Shown here: positions 1 through 10,152 of the stretch, one piece after another
How the letters are laid out: every line of letters begins with the position of its first letter
Position numbering within the stretch: position 1 is the first letter of the stretch
Source: Nymphaea colorata
Lineage: Eukaryota; Streptophyta; Magnoliopsida; Nymphaeales; Nymphaeaceae
Assembly (NCBI RefSeq): GCF_008831285.2
Contig: NC_045142.1
Coordinates: forward strand, 8,534,713-8,598,712
Length of the DNA: 64,000 nucleotides
Direction: 5' to 3'
The notes under the pieces: generated by a model
What the model was told of the DNA's origin: nothing
Database searches by the model: none
The model's input: only the letters and a program-made list of their open reading frames with translations
Translations under genes and position numbers: made by a program

Positions 1-302
1 CTCTACCCTTAGTTGCCTAAGGAAGAATCTATGCTCGTACTAAGCCATTTGGCTAAGGTATATAAGCATAACTTGATATTGGATTATCGTGACACAAAAT
101 TATCTCAATTAGGTTCCTATACCCAATTTTCTAAAAAAAAAAAAAAAAAAAAAAAAAATATTTCATGATAGATGTTGATGTGCGTGAAACCTTATGTGAT
201 GATTTGTAACCTCATTCTACACATCTACCTCATATTGTCTTTGTCAACCTAGTCAATGTTTTCCACTAATTCAATTTTTATCTTTTAGAGTCATCATTCA
301 AT
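1..302 (+). other. Element A 5' untranslated leader (part)
   Basis: No gene. This is the leader between primer-binding site and ORF1, nearly identical to 12331-12630 in element B. It contains a run of 26 A at 133-158, against 24 A at 12463-12486 in B. Confidence 0.8.
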
Positions 303-1502
303 ATGTATTCTTTCCAACGTGGTGTCACATTCCCTTATGATCACATCCTCTTTGGGGAAGTCCCGAACGGTCCACCTACATTTCTCTTGAGTCTCAACCT
401 TTGGCTCCCGAATGGTATCGGACTTGGCATCCCACCTTCTCTCGGATGTTTCCTTCTTACTTTGAAGAATGTGGCTAGAGACAATGGCAGCTGGAGGAAT
501 GCAGTCAGTAAATGGAAATTTGGTACATGCAATCGCTGAGCGTTGGAACCCAAGGACCTCCTCTTTTTGGTTTCCATGGGGAAAATGACAATATTACTAG
601 ATGAATTTGCCGAAATACTAGACCTCCCTACCCCAACTTGTGACCCAAATGATCTATTGGAAAAACAATTCCTTATGAACCCAACCAAGGTCAATGCAAA
701 TGACCTCATTGCTCACTTTACTGGACGGAAAACTTGGCCTTTAGTAGAAAACCATGAAAATCAAAGCATCAACATGAAAAATTTGTATGAAGAATTTGGA
801 ACCTATGTTGAACCTTCTACCCCTACCTCGAAAAGCCATAGGGAGAATTAAACATTGTATGATGCTCTGCACAGTAGGAGTGACCCTTTTTACCAATGGA
901 AGTGATCTTTTAGATGTCCGTATTGCCCAACTTTTTCGAGTATGGGGGCATAGAGGGACCCGACACTTGTCAGTAGCAATGACAGCTTTAGCCTTCCTTT
1001 ACCGAGGACTCACTCGCTTTACCATTGGAGATATCGACTTCATAGAAGGATGCACATATGCTTTACAATTGTGGTTCCTCAAGCATGCGGGACCCAAGCC
1101 AGTCTATTCAGAAACACTGATGGATCATTAACAACCTTGGAGCAATACCGTCGTTTGATCGAGCAATTGAATGAAGGAGAGATCATTTGAGATTATTGTG
1201 ATCGTCGCAGAGCCTACCTCGATACACTCACCATCATCATGGGCCCTTACTTCATAGTTGATTATTGTGCTGATAGATGTATGAGACAGTTCTCTCAAAG
1301 GCAGAAGATGGTCTCTGTGCATGCACCAATTGGAGCTATTCCTGAATTTGACATTAGTTCTCCTCAATGAACGGCATTGTTTGCAGTAGCTCGACAAGAA
1401 TGGAAGACACAAATATCATACACTTGGTTCATAGGCCCAGTGGTGAAGAAGGAATATGCTGAGTGGTGGGATGCCAACCGACCACCATCCATCCATCCCT
1501 AA
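303..1502 (+). pseudogene. Element A ORF1, frameshifted
   Basis: This is the extra ORF upstream of gag. The same reading in element B (12631-13521) is open for 296 codons, whereas here it is split over three frames by single-base length changes near 360, 473, 582, 821, 1094 and 1206. The conserved parts (WNPRTSSFWFPWG, EFAEILDLPTPTCDP, LFRVWGHRGTRHLS, YALQLWFLKHAGP) resemble the DUF7745/plant-mobile-domain-like ORF1 proteins of Ogre-type elements, whose function is unknown. The family match is from memory of the motif pattern. Apart from the length changes the sequence is almost identical to B, so the lesions are either recent or sequencing errors. Confidence 0.75.
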
Positions 1503-1672
1503 AAGTTTTGTGTTGTCAACTTTGTATTCCTTCTGTCGTTGTCATCTTTATTAGTGTCTATGGATGTAACTTTTAAAACTTGTAATGCAATATGAACATT
1601 CATTTTGTCATCATTTCCATCCAATAACTCTATTTTCTTATGTCATAAGGTGAATACTTGAAAGCCAACAAG

Positions 1673-4438
1673 ATGGTTGAAACTAGATCGCAAGCTAAGC
1701 AGACTCCTCAAAACGAGGCTTCATCCTCTGAACTCCGTCCAGAAACACTTGGCCTCCCAGCAATCGAGCCAGAAGCTTACTATATGTTCCGTTTGTTCAT
1801 GGAGCGATTTATGAAGGAGCAAGAGGAGCAAAAGGCTTTGATGGTTACTCCAGAGACGGATAATGAAAAGACTGCCAAGCAGAAAAGAAAGAAGAAAAAC
1901 AAGTCTTTTGTTGAAAATCAGGATGAAGACCATTTGAGTTCAGATTCGACAACTAGTAAGGAAGAAAACCCCGAACTGTCTTCTCTCAAAAAGAAAAAGA
2001 CAACAAAGAAAAATAAAAAGGGAAAAGATGTTATGATAGAAAACAGCTCACCCAGTCCTATCACCACTGAAAGTTCGGAAGAGAAGCCCAAAAGGAAGAG
2101 AAAACCTACCAAGAAAGTAAAAAAGACAAAGAAATACATCACTAGCAGCAGCTCAGACGGTGAGAGTTCTGAAGAAAAAGTAAACGAGATCAAGGGCAAA
2201 AAGAAAAAGACCAGGCCAGAATTGGTCGAATCAAGTGATGATGAAAGTCCGACTAAGCGCAGATTCTACGAAATGGAGAAAAGAACGAACAATCTTGAGC
2301 TTAGGGGGAAGGGGAAACGTTCATACTCATGTGAGGACTACTACCTTGGCATTGAAGGAGACGAAGACGTGAAAGGCTTGCCCAGAGAGTTCATCAGATA
2401 TGATGGAACCACCTGTCCACACGTTCATCTTTCAACCTTTTTCAATGATTGCTACAAAATTCGGACAAATAACAGAGCTTTGTTCCGATATTTTCCAAGA
2501 AGTCTTGAAGGCATTGCCGCACAATGGTATAAAGAAAATATCAATCCAATCGAGCTGAAGGAGTTTGACAAGTTGATTAACATGTTTGTTGAAAGATTTG
2601 AACAAAATGCTCCCATGGCTCCAACCCTCAGTACCATTTGCAGTCTTCGTCAGAAACAGGGAGAAAAGGCTCGAGAATTCATCCAAAAATGGAGAATGCA
2701 ATGCAATAAGATGAAGGAGCCCATTTCTGAGACACAAGCCTTGTCACTCATTAGGAAAAATCTTGTCCAACCCTTGAAAAGTCTCATCCGCAATGCCCCG
2801 ATCAAAACCTTTGCTGAGTTAATTGAACAAGCAAACTCGATAGAAGAAGGGATTGAGGAAGGAGATTTTGATGGAATTATTGCTCCTAAGTACAAAGAAA
2901 ATGGAAAGAAAGGAGGAAGGACACAACTGCCTACACAATTCATAGCCAATGCTGGCATTAGAAAGGACCATGATAATAACTACAAGCATGACAAGGGAGT
3001 CAGTTTCAAGAAGAACACACAGTTTCTCAAAGGCGACGATGAAAGGAAGAACAAACACCCAGGTTGGAGCTACGACCGAAAATTCACTCCTCTGAGCCAG
3101 TCTCGGGAGAAGATCCTGGAATACCTTCTCGCCAAAGGAACTATCGTCTTGCCAAAAGTGTCAGAGCCTCCGAAAATGATGGGAGGAAATAAAGAAAAAC
3201 TGTGCAAGTTTCATCGTACCCCTAGTCATGACACTGAGGATTGTTTTGTTCTCAAAAATATTATTCAAGACTTCATCAACAAAGATCTCAAGATTTGTGA
3301 TGATAGTACCCCTGAGATACTAAGGAATCCATTCCCTGACCACGGAAAGGCGGTAGTAGCCATGATCACTACAGTCACTCCACTTTCGTACCATCCACAA
3401 GAGCACATTCGACCTTATATTGGGAGCAGCTCACACAAAATCATGGTGGTAAACCAAGGTAAGGAACCTCTAGATTTCATTACTATGATGAAAGGCAGGA
3501 TAGAAAGTTTGCCCAAGAAACTTCCTATGATTCCAAAGACTTTTATCTTACAAGGCGACGAATCATCAAATGACTCCTCAGATGAAGATCCATGCTATTT
3601 GGACGTTCTCCCCTTGGAAGAGCGTATGGATGAGGGAGACTCGATTCAAGCTTCTAAAAATCAGTCAATTACCTTCTCAGAAAAAGACCTCTCAAAATGG
3701 AGATATTTCCATGAAGATGCTCTTTACATCGTTGTTCAGGTCAATGGGATGACGGTGCCACATGTTTTGATTGATGGAAGAAGTGGTTTGAATATTTGTC
3801 CTGATCTCACGGCTAAAACATTGGGGTTTCGTGAAAACGAATATCGTTCTGATAATACCAAGATCTACGGATACGATGGCCGAGGCATGAACAGCAAAGG
3901 TACCCTCGACATGAATGTGATCATTGAAAATACTAGCCATTGCATTGTATTTCATGTGGTAGACGTACCACCATCATACAACCTGCTTTTGGGACGACCT
4001 TGGATCCATCAAGTACGAGCGATCCCATCCACTCTTCATCAATGCCTAAAATGGAATTTTGGTCCATCAGTCATCACTGTCCGTGCTGAGGATCCGGTCA
4101 AGAGGTTGATGCAACCTATGCTCCCTAGGCCAATTGATCCGGTAGATGTACCGAGCATAAGAACAACAAAGGACAGACCTTTGGAAGAATGGATGCAGAA
4201 CATGGAGATAGAGGAACCATCCAGGAATGCTTATGCTATTTCAAGCAATCGTGCAAGTTACCAAGAACACCTATTGTATGTTCATTTCATGAAAAACCCC
4301 AAGGGTTTTCAGTTGCTTCTGAAAGGTGGCTACCGTCCATTCACTGGCCTTGGGAAAAATGAAGATGGCATCTTGCAACCAATTAACATATCTTTTCAGA
4401 TGAACATGAGAGGACTGGGATATCATGAAGGAATTTGA
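1673..4438 (+). CDS. Element A Gag-protease polyprotein with G-patch
   Basis: Open frame of 921 codons from the ATG that begins MVETRSQAK. Residues about 60-200 are a lysine/serine/glutamate-rich, probably disordered stretch. Residues about 240-375 are a retrotransposon Gag domain (RYFPRSLEGIAAQWYKENI, FVERFEQNAP). A zinc-knuckle-like C-x2-H-x4-H-x4-C lies near residue 511. An aspartic protease domain follows near 670-790 (active-site aspartate near 700 in LIDGRSGLNI, then LLLGRPWIH). A G-patch-like segment (GGYRPFTGLGKNEDG) sits just before the stop. Gag forms the particle and binds RNA; the protease cleaves the polyproteins. The second residue after the catalytic aspartate is arginine where glycine is usual, so protease activity is doubtful. 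The pol frame is separate and downstream. Confidence 0.88.
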   Translation: MVETRSQAKQTPQNEASSSELRPETLGLPAIEPEAYYMFRLFMERFMKEQEEQKALMVTPETDNEKTAKQKRKKKNKSFVENQDEDHLSSDSTTSKEENPELSSLKKKKTTKKNKKGKDVMIENSSPSPITTESSEEKPKRKRKPTKKVKKTKKYITSSSSDGESSEEKVNEIKGKKKKTRPELVESSDDESPTKRRFYEMEKRTNNLELRGKGKRSYSCEDYYLGIEGDEDVKGLPREFIRYDGTTCPHVHLSTFFNDCYKIRTNNRALFRYFPRSLEGIAAQWYKENINPIELKEFDKLINMFVERFEQNAPMAPTLSTICSLRQKQGEKAREFIQKWRMQCNKMKEPISETQALSLIRKNLVQPLKSLIRNAPIKTFAELIEQANSIEEGIEEGDFDGIIAPKYKENGKKGGRTQLPTQFIANAGIRKDHDNNYKHDKGVSFKKNTQFLKGDDERKNKHPGWSYDRKFTPLSQSREKILEYLLAKGTIVLPKVSEPPKMMGGNKEKLCKFHRTPSHDTEDCFVLKNIIQDFINKDLKICDDSTPEILRNPFPDHGKAVVAMITTVTPLSYHPQEHIRPYIGSSSHKIMVVNQGKEPLDFITMMKGRIESLPKKLPMIPKTFILQGDESSNDSSDEDPCYLDVLPLEERMDEGDSIQASKNQSITFSEKDLSKWRYFHEDALYIVVQVNGMTVPHVLIDGRSGLNICPDLTAKTLGFRENEYRSDNTKIYGYDGRGMNSKGTLDMNVIIENTSHCIVFHVVDVPPSYNLLLGRPWIHQVRAIPSTLHQCLKWNFGPSVITVRAEDPVKRLMQPMLPRPIDPVDVPSIRTTKDRPLEEWMQNMEIEEPSRNAYAISSNRASYQEHLLYVHFMKNPKGFQLLLKGGYRPFTGLGKNEDGILQPINISFQMNMRGLGYHEGI

Positions 4439-4635
4439 AGAAGATCTTGGGGGCTGATAGTATTCACTTTTGTTTCAAAATCCTCCCATGAATTTTGTAA
4501 TTTTGAACATCTTTTTGTCTCGTCTCATGAGAGAACCCATTCTATGAACTAAGAACTTTTTTTTTATATATATGCAAATGCAAGTAATTTTTGTTGTCAA
4601 TTTCGTCCAACTCTTTCCTTTATCCTCTTTACAGG
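4439..4635 (+). other. Gag-pro/pol spacer with candidate splice acceptor
   Basis: Non-coding gap between the gag-pro stop and the first pol ATG (4636). Gag-pro and pol are in different frames. The last 35 bases are pyrimidine-rich and end in CTCTTTACAG (4625-4634) directly before GATG, which looks like a 3' splice site. Ogre elements are known to have an intron between protease and reverse transcriptase. I could not fix a donor: GT sites exist in the gap, but none upstream of the stop stands out. Confidence 0.45.
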
Positions 4636-7600
4636 ATGTCGGAACTCAATATGTCTCAGTTTATTCTTTTTCCACGAAAGTCCCCCCAGAAAGCATTTAT
4701 CGAACAAGCAGTCGGTGAAATGGAACCTATGGCAATACCCGAGTCAGAATTACCAGAATTCACTCAGATTCGGAAACAAGAACATCCCTCATCTTTGGTG
4801 AATAATGCAATTGAAGAAATTAATATTGGAACCAGTGAAGATCCTAAAATTCTTCAAATTGGCATCAGTTTGTCAGCGAATGAGAAGAAAAGATTGGTAG
4901 ACTTTCTTATAAGTAACCAAGAAGCTTTTGCTTGGACTTATGAAGATATGCCAGGCTTAGACCCCCAATTGGTTGAACATCGTTTGCCCTTAAATCCTAA
5001 TTGCAAGCCGATTAAGCGAAAATTGCGCAAGCTTGACCCTCGACTAGAAGGCCCTGTAAAAGAAGGACTAGAGGACTTGCTAAAGGCAAAATTCATTCGT
5101 GCCATCGATTACCCCGAATGGTTGGCGAACATCGTGGTGGTCCCCAAGAAAAATGGCAAAGTTAGGTTGTGCATCGACTTTCGAGACTTGAACAAAGCCA
5201 CACCGAAGGATGATTATCCTCTTCCAAACATTGATCTATTGGTAGACAGTACTGCAGGCCATGCAATGTTTTCTTTCATGGATGGATATTCGGGATATAA
5301 TCAAATCAAATTAGCAGTCAAAGATCAACCTAAGACCGCTTTTACTACACCATGGGGTACTTTTTGTTACACGGTAATGCCATTTGGGTTGAAGAATGCT
5401 GGAGCAACCTATCAAAGAGCCATGACCGCCATCTTCCATGACCAGATGCATAAAATCATGGATGCATATATCGATGACATATTGATCAAATCCAAGACAA
5501 GAGAAGATCACATTGAAACTCTTGCCCAAGTATTCGAGAGGCTTTTACAGTACAAGCTTCGCCTGAATCCTCAAAAATGTGTGTTTGGGGTTGAGTCAGG
5601 CAAACTGTTGGGTTTCATGGTCAGTAAGAAGGGAATTGAAATGGATCTTACAAAAGCCAAGGCAATAATCGATATGCCACCACCTACCAATATCAAGGAG
5701 TTGCGAAGCTTGCAAGGACGAATCCAATCCATCAGACGATTCATTTCCAATCTGGCTATGAGATGCGAGCCATTCAACCAGCTACTGAGGAAAGGTGTCA
5801 AGTTTGAATGGGGTTTTGAATGCCAACAGTCATTCGAAAGGATCAAGAAATACCTTCTAAATCCACCAATTCTAAAACCACCAACGTTGGGAAGACCACT
5901 GCTGCTTTACATCACAGTGAATGAGTCAGCATGTGGCGGCTTTTTGGCACAATATGAGGAAGGAAGTCGCATCGAATATGCAATCTATTACATTAGCAAG
6001 ACTTTTGTTTAGTACGAAAAGAAGTACTCTCCAATAGAGAAAACTTGTCTGGCATTGGTTTGGATGTGTCAGAAGTTGAGACATTACTTATTGGCTTGTG
6101 AGGTCAAGATACTCTCCAAACTAAATCCTCTCAAGTACATCTTGGAACAACCATTCTTTAATGAGCGTATCGCAAAATGGCAAGTTCTGTTGATGCAATA
6201 TGATCTTGAATATGTGTCTCAAAAGTCAATCAAAGGACAAACAATTGCGGATCAGTTAGCAGACTTCCCTCTGTACGAAGGAATCAGAACAAATGATAAG
6301 TTTCCAGATGAACATGTACTAAGATTGGAAACGGTTTCGACATGGAAGATGTACTTTGACGGGTCCAGAAATGTGATGGGAGCAGACATAGGCATCTTAC
6401 TCATCACTCCAGAATGCGAAATGATCCCGTACTCTTTGAAACTTGATTTTCCATGTACCCATAACATGGCTGAATATGAAGCCCTCATACAAGGACTTCG
6501 TTCTTTATTGAGTTTTCAAGTGAAAAGAGTGCATGCCTTCGGCGACTCTCAGCTTATTATAAACCAAGTGAATGGAGAATGGCAAGTCAAAGATGAAAAG
6601 TTGGTGCCATATCAAGAAATTGCTACCTCCTTAATCTGTCAATTCGAAGAAGTACAATTAGCTCACGTAAAGAGAGAAGGTAACCCTATTGCGGATGGCC
6701 TCGCGAGCTTAGGATCAACAATCACTTTTCGAACCAATGAAGCAATCCGCTCTTTTGAGATTGGAAGATTAGAACACCCTGCTTTTGAAACGATGGCGCA
6801 TGTTCATCATATCCAAGGGGGGGATACGCCTTGGTACCATGACATCAAAAGGTATATTGAAAGCGGAGAATTCCCGACTGAAATGTCTAAAAATGAACAA
6901 AAAGCAATACAACGTATGTCAGCAAGGTACTTTATCCTAGCAGGGGTATTATACAGACGTGGATTTAGCACTGAATACTCTCGGTGCCTTGATGAAGATG
7001 AGGCAAAGAAAGTAATCGAAGAATCACATCGAGGAGATTGTGGAGGCCATGTTGGTTACCAAACCCTCACCAAACAAATAATTCGAGCAGGGTATTATTG
7101 GCCTACCATGCAAAAAGATTGTCACCAATTTGTCAAAAGATGCAAAGAATGTCAACTGCATGCTCCAGTAATTCATGCCCCAGCATCTCACTTGCATTCT
7201 GTGACATCTCCTTGGCCGTTTTCAATGTGGGCCTTTGACGTAGTTGGACCGATATCCCCTGCAGCTTCTAACGGCCATAAGTATTTTCTTGCTGCAACAG
7301 ATTATTTTACCAAGTGGGTAGAAGTCGTCACACTTAGAACGGTGGAAGGACGTCATGTAGTGTCCTTCATTCACAAAAATCTTCTTTGCAGATTTGGAGT
7401 CCCTCATGATATAGTATCAGACAATGGAACTCATTTCAAGAATGAAAAGATGAGGCAGTTGTGCAGCAAATACCACATCACGCACCATTTTTCAGCTCCT
7501 TATTACCCCCAAGGCAATGGACAAGCAGAGGCTACCAACAAGATCCTGATCCGCATCTTGAAACGGACAGTAGAAACAGGAAGAGATTGGCATGAAAAGA

Positions 7601-8079
7601 TGCACAACGCTCTATGGGCATATCGCACCACTATGAGAACTCCAACAAATGCCACTCCAGCAGAGCTAGTCTATGGAACAGAAGTGGTTCTACCATTACA
7701 TGTGTTGAAACCTGCTTTGAAGTTCGCTTCTCTCATAGAGCTCCCTCTTACTCAATATCAACAAAAAAAGCTAATGCAACTCGATTTGCTAGATGAAAAG
7801 AGGCTAAAAGCGGCTGAACATGCTGAAGCTTATCGCCAAAGGGTAGCCAGACAATTTGCCAAGTCAGTTATCGAGAGACAGTTCAAAGTGAATGATTCGG
7901 TCCTACGATCTGCAGTGTACCTGAGAGGACGACCACGAGGCAAGTGGGCACCAAATTGGGAAGGCCCAAATGTTATTAAGGAAGTTTTGCCCCACAATTC
8001 ATACCGACTAATTGATGCTGATGGGGTGGAATTTGCCGATCCTGTTAATGCCCTTCACCTCAAGAAATTTTATGCCTAG
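4636..8079 (+). pseudogene. Element A Pol (RT, RNase H, second RNase H, integrase) with one internal stop
   Basis: A single frame of 1148 codons, interrupted only by TAG at 6010-6012. Reverse transcriptase covers roughly residues 130-330, with FSFMDGYSGYNQIKLA and the catalytic YIDD at residues 278-281. The first RNase H begins near 5900 and contains the stop. A second RNase H follows at about 6340-6720 (MYFDGSRNVMGADIGILL, HNMAEYEALIQGL, GDSQLIINQVNGEW), typical of Tat elements. Integrase has an HHCC zinc module (about 7026-7160) and a catalytic triad at D7237, D7420 and E7528 with the D-35-E spacing, then a C-terminal module ending in LHLKKFYA. It would copy RNA to DNA and insert it. The stop would separate RT from integrase unless it is read through. 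Confidence 0.9.
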
Positions 8080-8213
8080 TTCTCTTGTATTCATTTTCCA
8101 ATCAATGTCAAACATTTGTGTTTCCACATCGACTATTCAATCTAGATTCTTCCCAGTTGTAAAACATGACAATTACACTGGGGCATTTTTATTTTTATCG
8201 CTCAGGGCTTGAG

Positions 8214-8472
8214 AGCAACCCATGCAGGCAAGGGGTTAAACCTGCAACGCTAGCCAAAGCAACCCATGCAGGCAAATGGGTCAAACCTGTGCTACAAGCC
8301 AAAGCAACCCACACAGTTAAAGGGTTCAACTTGTGATGCAAGTCAAGGCAACCCATTCAGGGGGGGTTAATCCTGAATTTGAAATCGGCAAACCCATGCA
8401 GGTAAGGGGTTAAACCTGCAATTTAAGCTCAAACAACCCATTCAAGTAAGGGGTAAAGCCTGAAACATCTCT
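8214..8472 (+). repeat. Tandem repeat, six degenerate units of 40-46 bp
   Basis: Units start at about 8214, 8259, 8304, 8348, 8388 and 8433. Each begins with (G)CAACCCAT/A, followed by an imperfect palindrome of the type GCAGG...GGTT(A)AACCTGC, so each unit could fold into a small hairpin. The units are diverged from each other, so the array is not newly formed. Confidence 0.85.
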
Positions 8473-8546
8473 ATGAAAATATCTTGCTTGAAAAATTTGT
8501 GGCGTTCATCTTTGTCACTAAGCACGGCTAACACCGGCTTATTAAC

Positions 8547-8555
8547 AAAGAGGGG
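8547..8555 (+). promoter_or_regulatory. Polypurine tract (plus-strand primer site)
   Basis: AAAGAGGGG lies four bases before the TGTAATCACC that opens the LTR. This is the expected position for second-strand DNA priming. Confidence 0.65.
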
Positions 8556-8751
8556 CATCTGTAATCACCCCAAATTTTTCTAAAGGACTATGATGTTTTA
8601 TCCAAGTGCGAAATTCAAATTTAGGCACAAGATTTCCAAAATACTACTCTCAGATCCAAATTAAATCCAAAATAGAACTCTCAGATCCAAATTAAATCCA
8701 AAATACTACTTTTAGATCCAAAACCCAAGTTCAGATCCAAATCAATCATTT

Positions 8752-9036
8752 AAGACCGATTTGCCCCTTCTTTTGACCAAAAAACCTTCTTTTAGAGGGT
8801 GATTTTAGTCTTTTTTAAACAAGACCGATTTGCCCCTCCTTTTGACCAAAAAACCTCCTTTTAGATGGTGATTTTAGTCTTTTTGGTAAACAAGACCAAT
8901 TTACCCCTCCTTTTGACCAAAAAACATCCTTTTAGAGGGTAGTTTTAGTCTTTTTGGGTAGACAAGACTCATTTGCCCTTCCTTTTGGCCAAAAAAATCT
9001 CCTTTTGGAGGGTGATTTTAGTCTTTTTAGGTCAAA
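8752..9036 (+). repeat. Four ~70-bp tandem repeats in U3
   Basis: Units start at about 8752, 8821, 8892 and 8964. Each reads AAGACC(G/A)ATTTGCCCC, then TTTTGACCAAAAAA, then GGGTGATTTTAGTC. The block lies 30-320 bp upstream of the TATA box, the usual place for U3 enhancer repeats. An enhancer role is inference. Confidence 0.85.
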
Positions 9037-9071
9037 AAATTCAAATTTTGGGTTTTGGCTCCAAAATCCGA

Positions 9072-9079
9072 TATAAATA
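9072..9079 (+). promoter_or_regulatory. LTR TATA box
   Basis: TATAAATA followed by a C-rich stretch, 512 bp into the LTR. Transcription would start near 9100-9110, making U3 about 545 bp and leaving a very long transcribed R-U5 part. Confidence 0.6.
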
Positions 9080-9420
9080 CCCCCCATATCCCCCCTCTTG
9101 GGCAAGATTGGTCCTTGGGAGAAACTCTAGTGTATTCTCACTTGAAGACTTAGAGTTTCTCTTGAGCTCTCTCTCTCTCTCCCTCTTCCTCTTTTCATTT
9201 CCTTCTCCAACTTAGAGCAAGCAATTTTGGAGCTTCATTCAAAAGGGGATCTTCAAGTGAAGGTGTTCATCTTCCTTAAGTTATTTCCCATTAGAGGTAT
9301 GTAATCTTCATCTCTCTCATTTCTCTCTTCTTTCTTTTCATTAATGTTCTTATTATTATGTTATTTCTTTCTCTTAAACATAGTGTTGTTGTTGTTTTCA
9401 TTTTTTTTTCTCATCTTCAT

Positions 9421-10152
9421 CTCCCCATGGCCAAAGGAGATAGCACTCAACCTCTTTTTAGAGACAAGAGGCTATGCTCAAATGCACCGGGAGCATGAGA
9501 AGATGAGATGATATTTTATTTTATGATTAAATCATGCTCTTTCAAGTATTCTTGTTGTTCTTGTTCTTTCTCTTTCTTCTCTTCAATATATATTCTTGTT
9601 GTTGTTATTCTTTTCCTTAATGAATATATTTTTGTTGTTATTGTTATTTCATTTCTTCAATAGTCTTGTCCTTGTTATTTTCTTTTTTTTTTCTTTCTTC
9701 TTCCTCTTCCCATGACCAAAGGAGATAGCCCTCAATCTCTTTTTAGAGACAAGAGGCTATGCTCAAGTGCATTGGGAGTGTGAAAAGATGAGAAGATCTT
9801 TCGTTTCATGATTGAATCATGTTTTCTCTTTTATTAAATATAACATTGTATCTCTTTCTATATTTTCTTCTCATCTTCATCTCCCCACGGCTAAAAAAGG
9901 TAGCTCTCAATCTCTTTTTAGAGACAAGAGGCTATACTCAAAGTGCACCGGGAGCATGGAAAGATGAGATGATCTTTCATTTTAATCATGTTCTTTCTTT
10001 TCATGAATACATTCTTATTGTTTTTTTTTTTGTTTCCTCTTATTTTCCTCTCTTCCTCATTTCTCCATGGCCAAAAGAGATAGCTCTCAATCTCTATTTT
10101 AGAGTCAAGAGGCTATACTAAAGTGCACTAGGAACATTAGAAGATGAAGTGG
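9421..10152 (+). repeat. Four ~90-bp structured repeats downstream of the LTR TATA box
   Basis: Cores at about 9421-9510, 9706-9797, 9881-9972 and 10061-10152, separated by CT/T-rich spacers. Each contains (C)TCTTTTTAGAGACAAGAGG then GGCTATRCTCAA...GGGAGCAT. In the first unit CCTCTT pairs with AAGAGG and ATGCTC with GAGCAT, giving two small hairpins. The later units keep these only in part. The position is in transcribed leader sequence. Confidence 0.8.

Larger units (their letters stand above)
8080..8559 (+). other. Element A 3' untranslated region
   Basis: Non-coding stretch between integrase and the 3' LTR. It holds the six-unit tandem repeat at 8214-8472 and the polypurine tract next to the LTR. 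The 3' UTR of Tat-lineage elements is known to be hypervariable and rich in tandem repeats. Confidence 0.8.

Noticed and set aside
341-709. Minus-strand frame inside ORF1
   Set aside because: Antisense shadow of the element A/B ORF1. The plus-strand frame carries the conserved motifs.
1918-2199. Hydrophobic minus-strand frame opposite gag
   Set aside because: Complement of the lysine-rich gag stretch, which reads as Phe/Leu. No independent support.
4636-8079. Pararetrovirus (caulimovirid) origin of the RT/RNase H
   Set aside because: An integrase with a D-D-35-E triad, a polypurine tract and LTRs are present, and there is no movement protein. This is a Ty3 retrotransposon.
8214-8472. CRISPR-like array
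   Set aside because: Direct repeats without unique spacers of constant length, in a plant retroelement 3' UTR.
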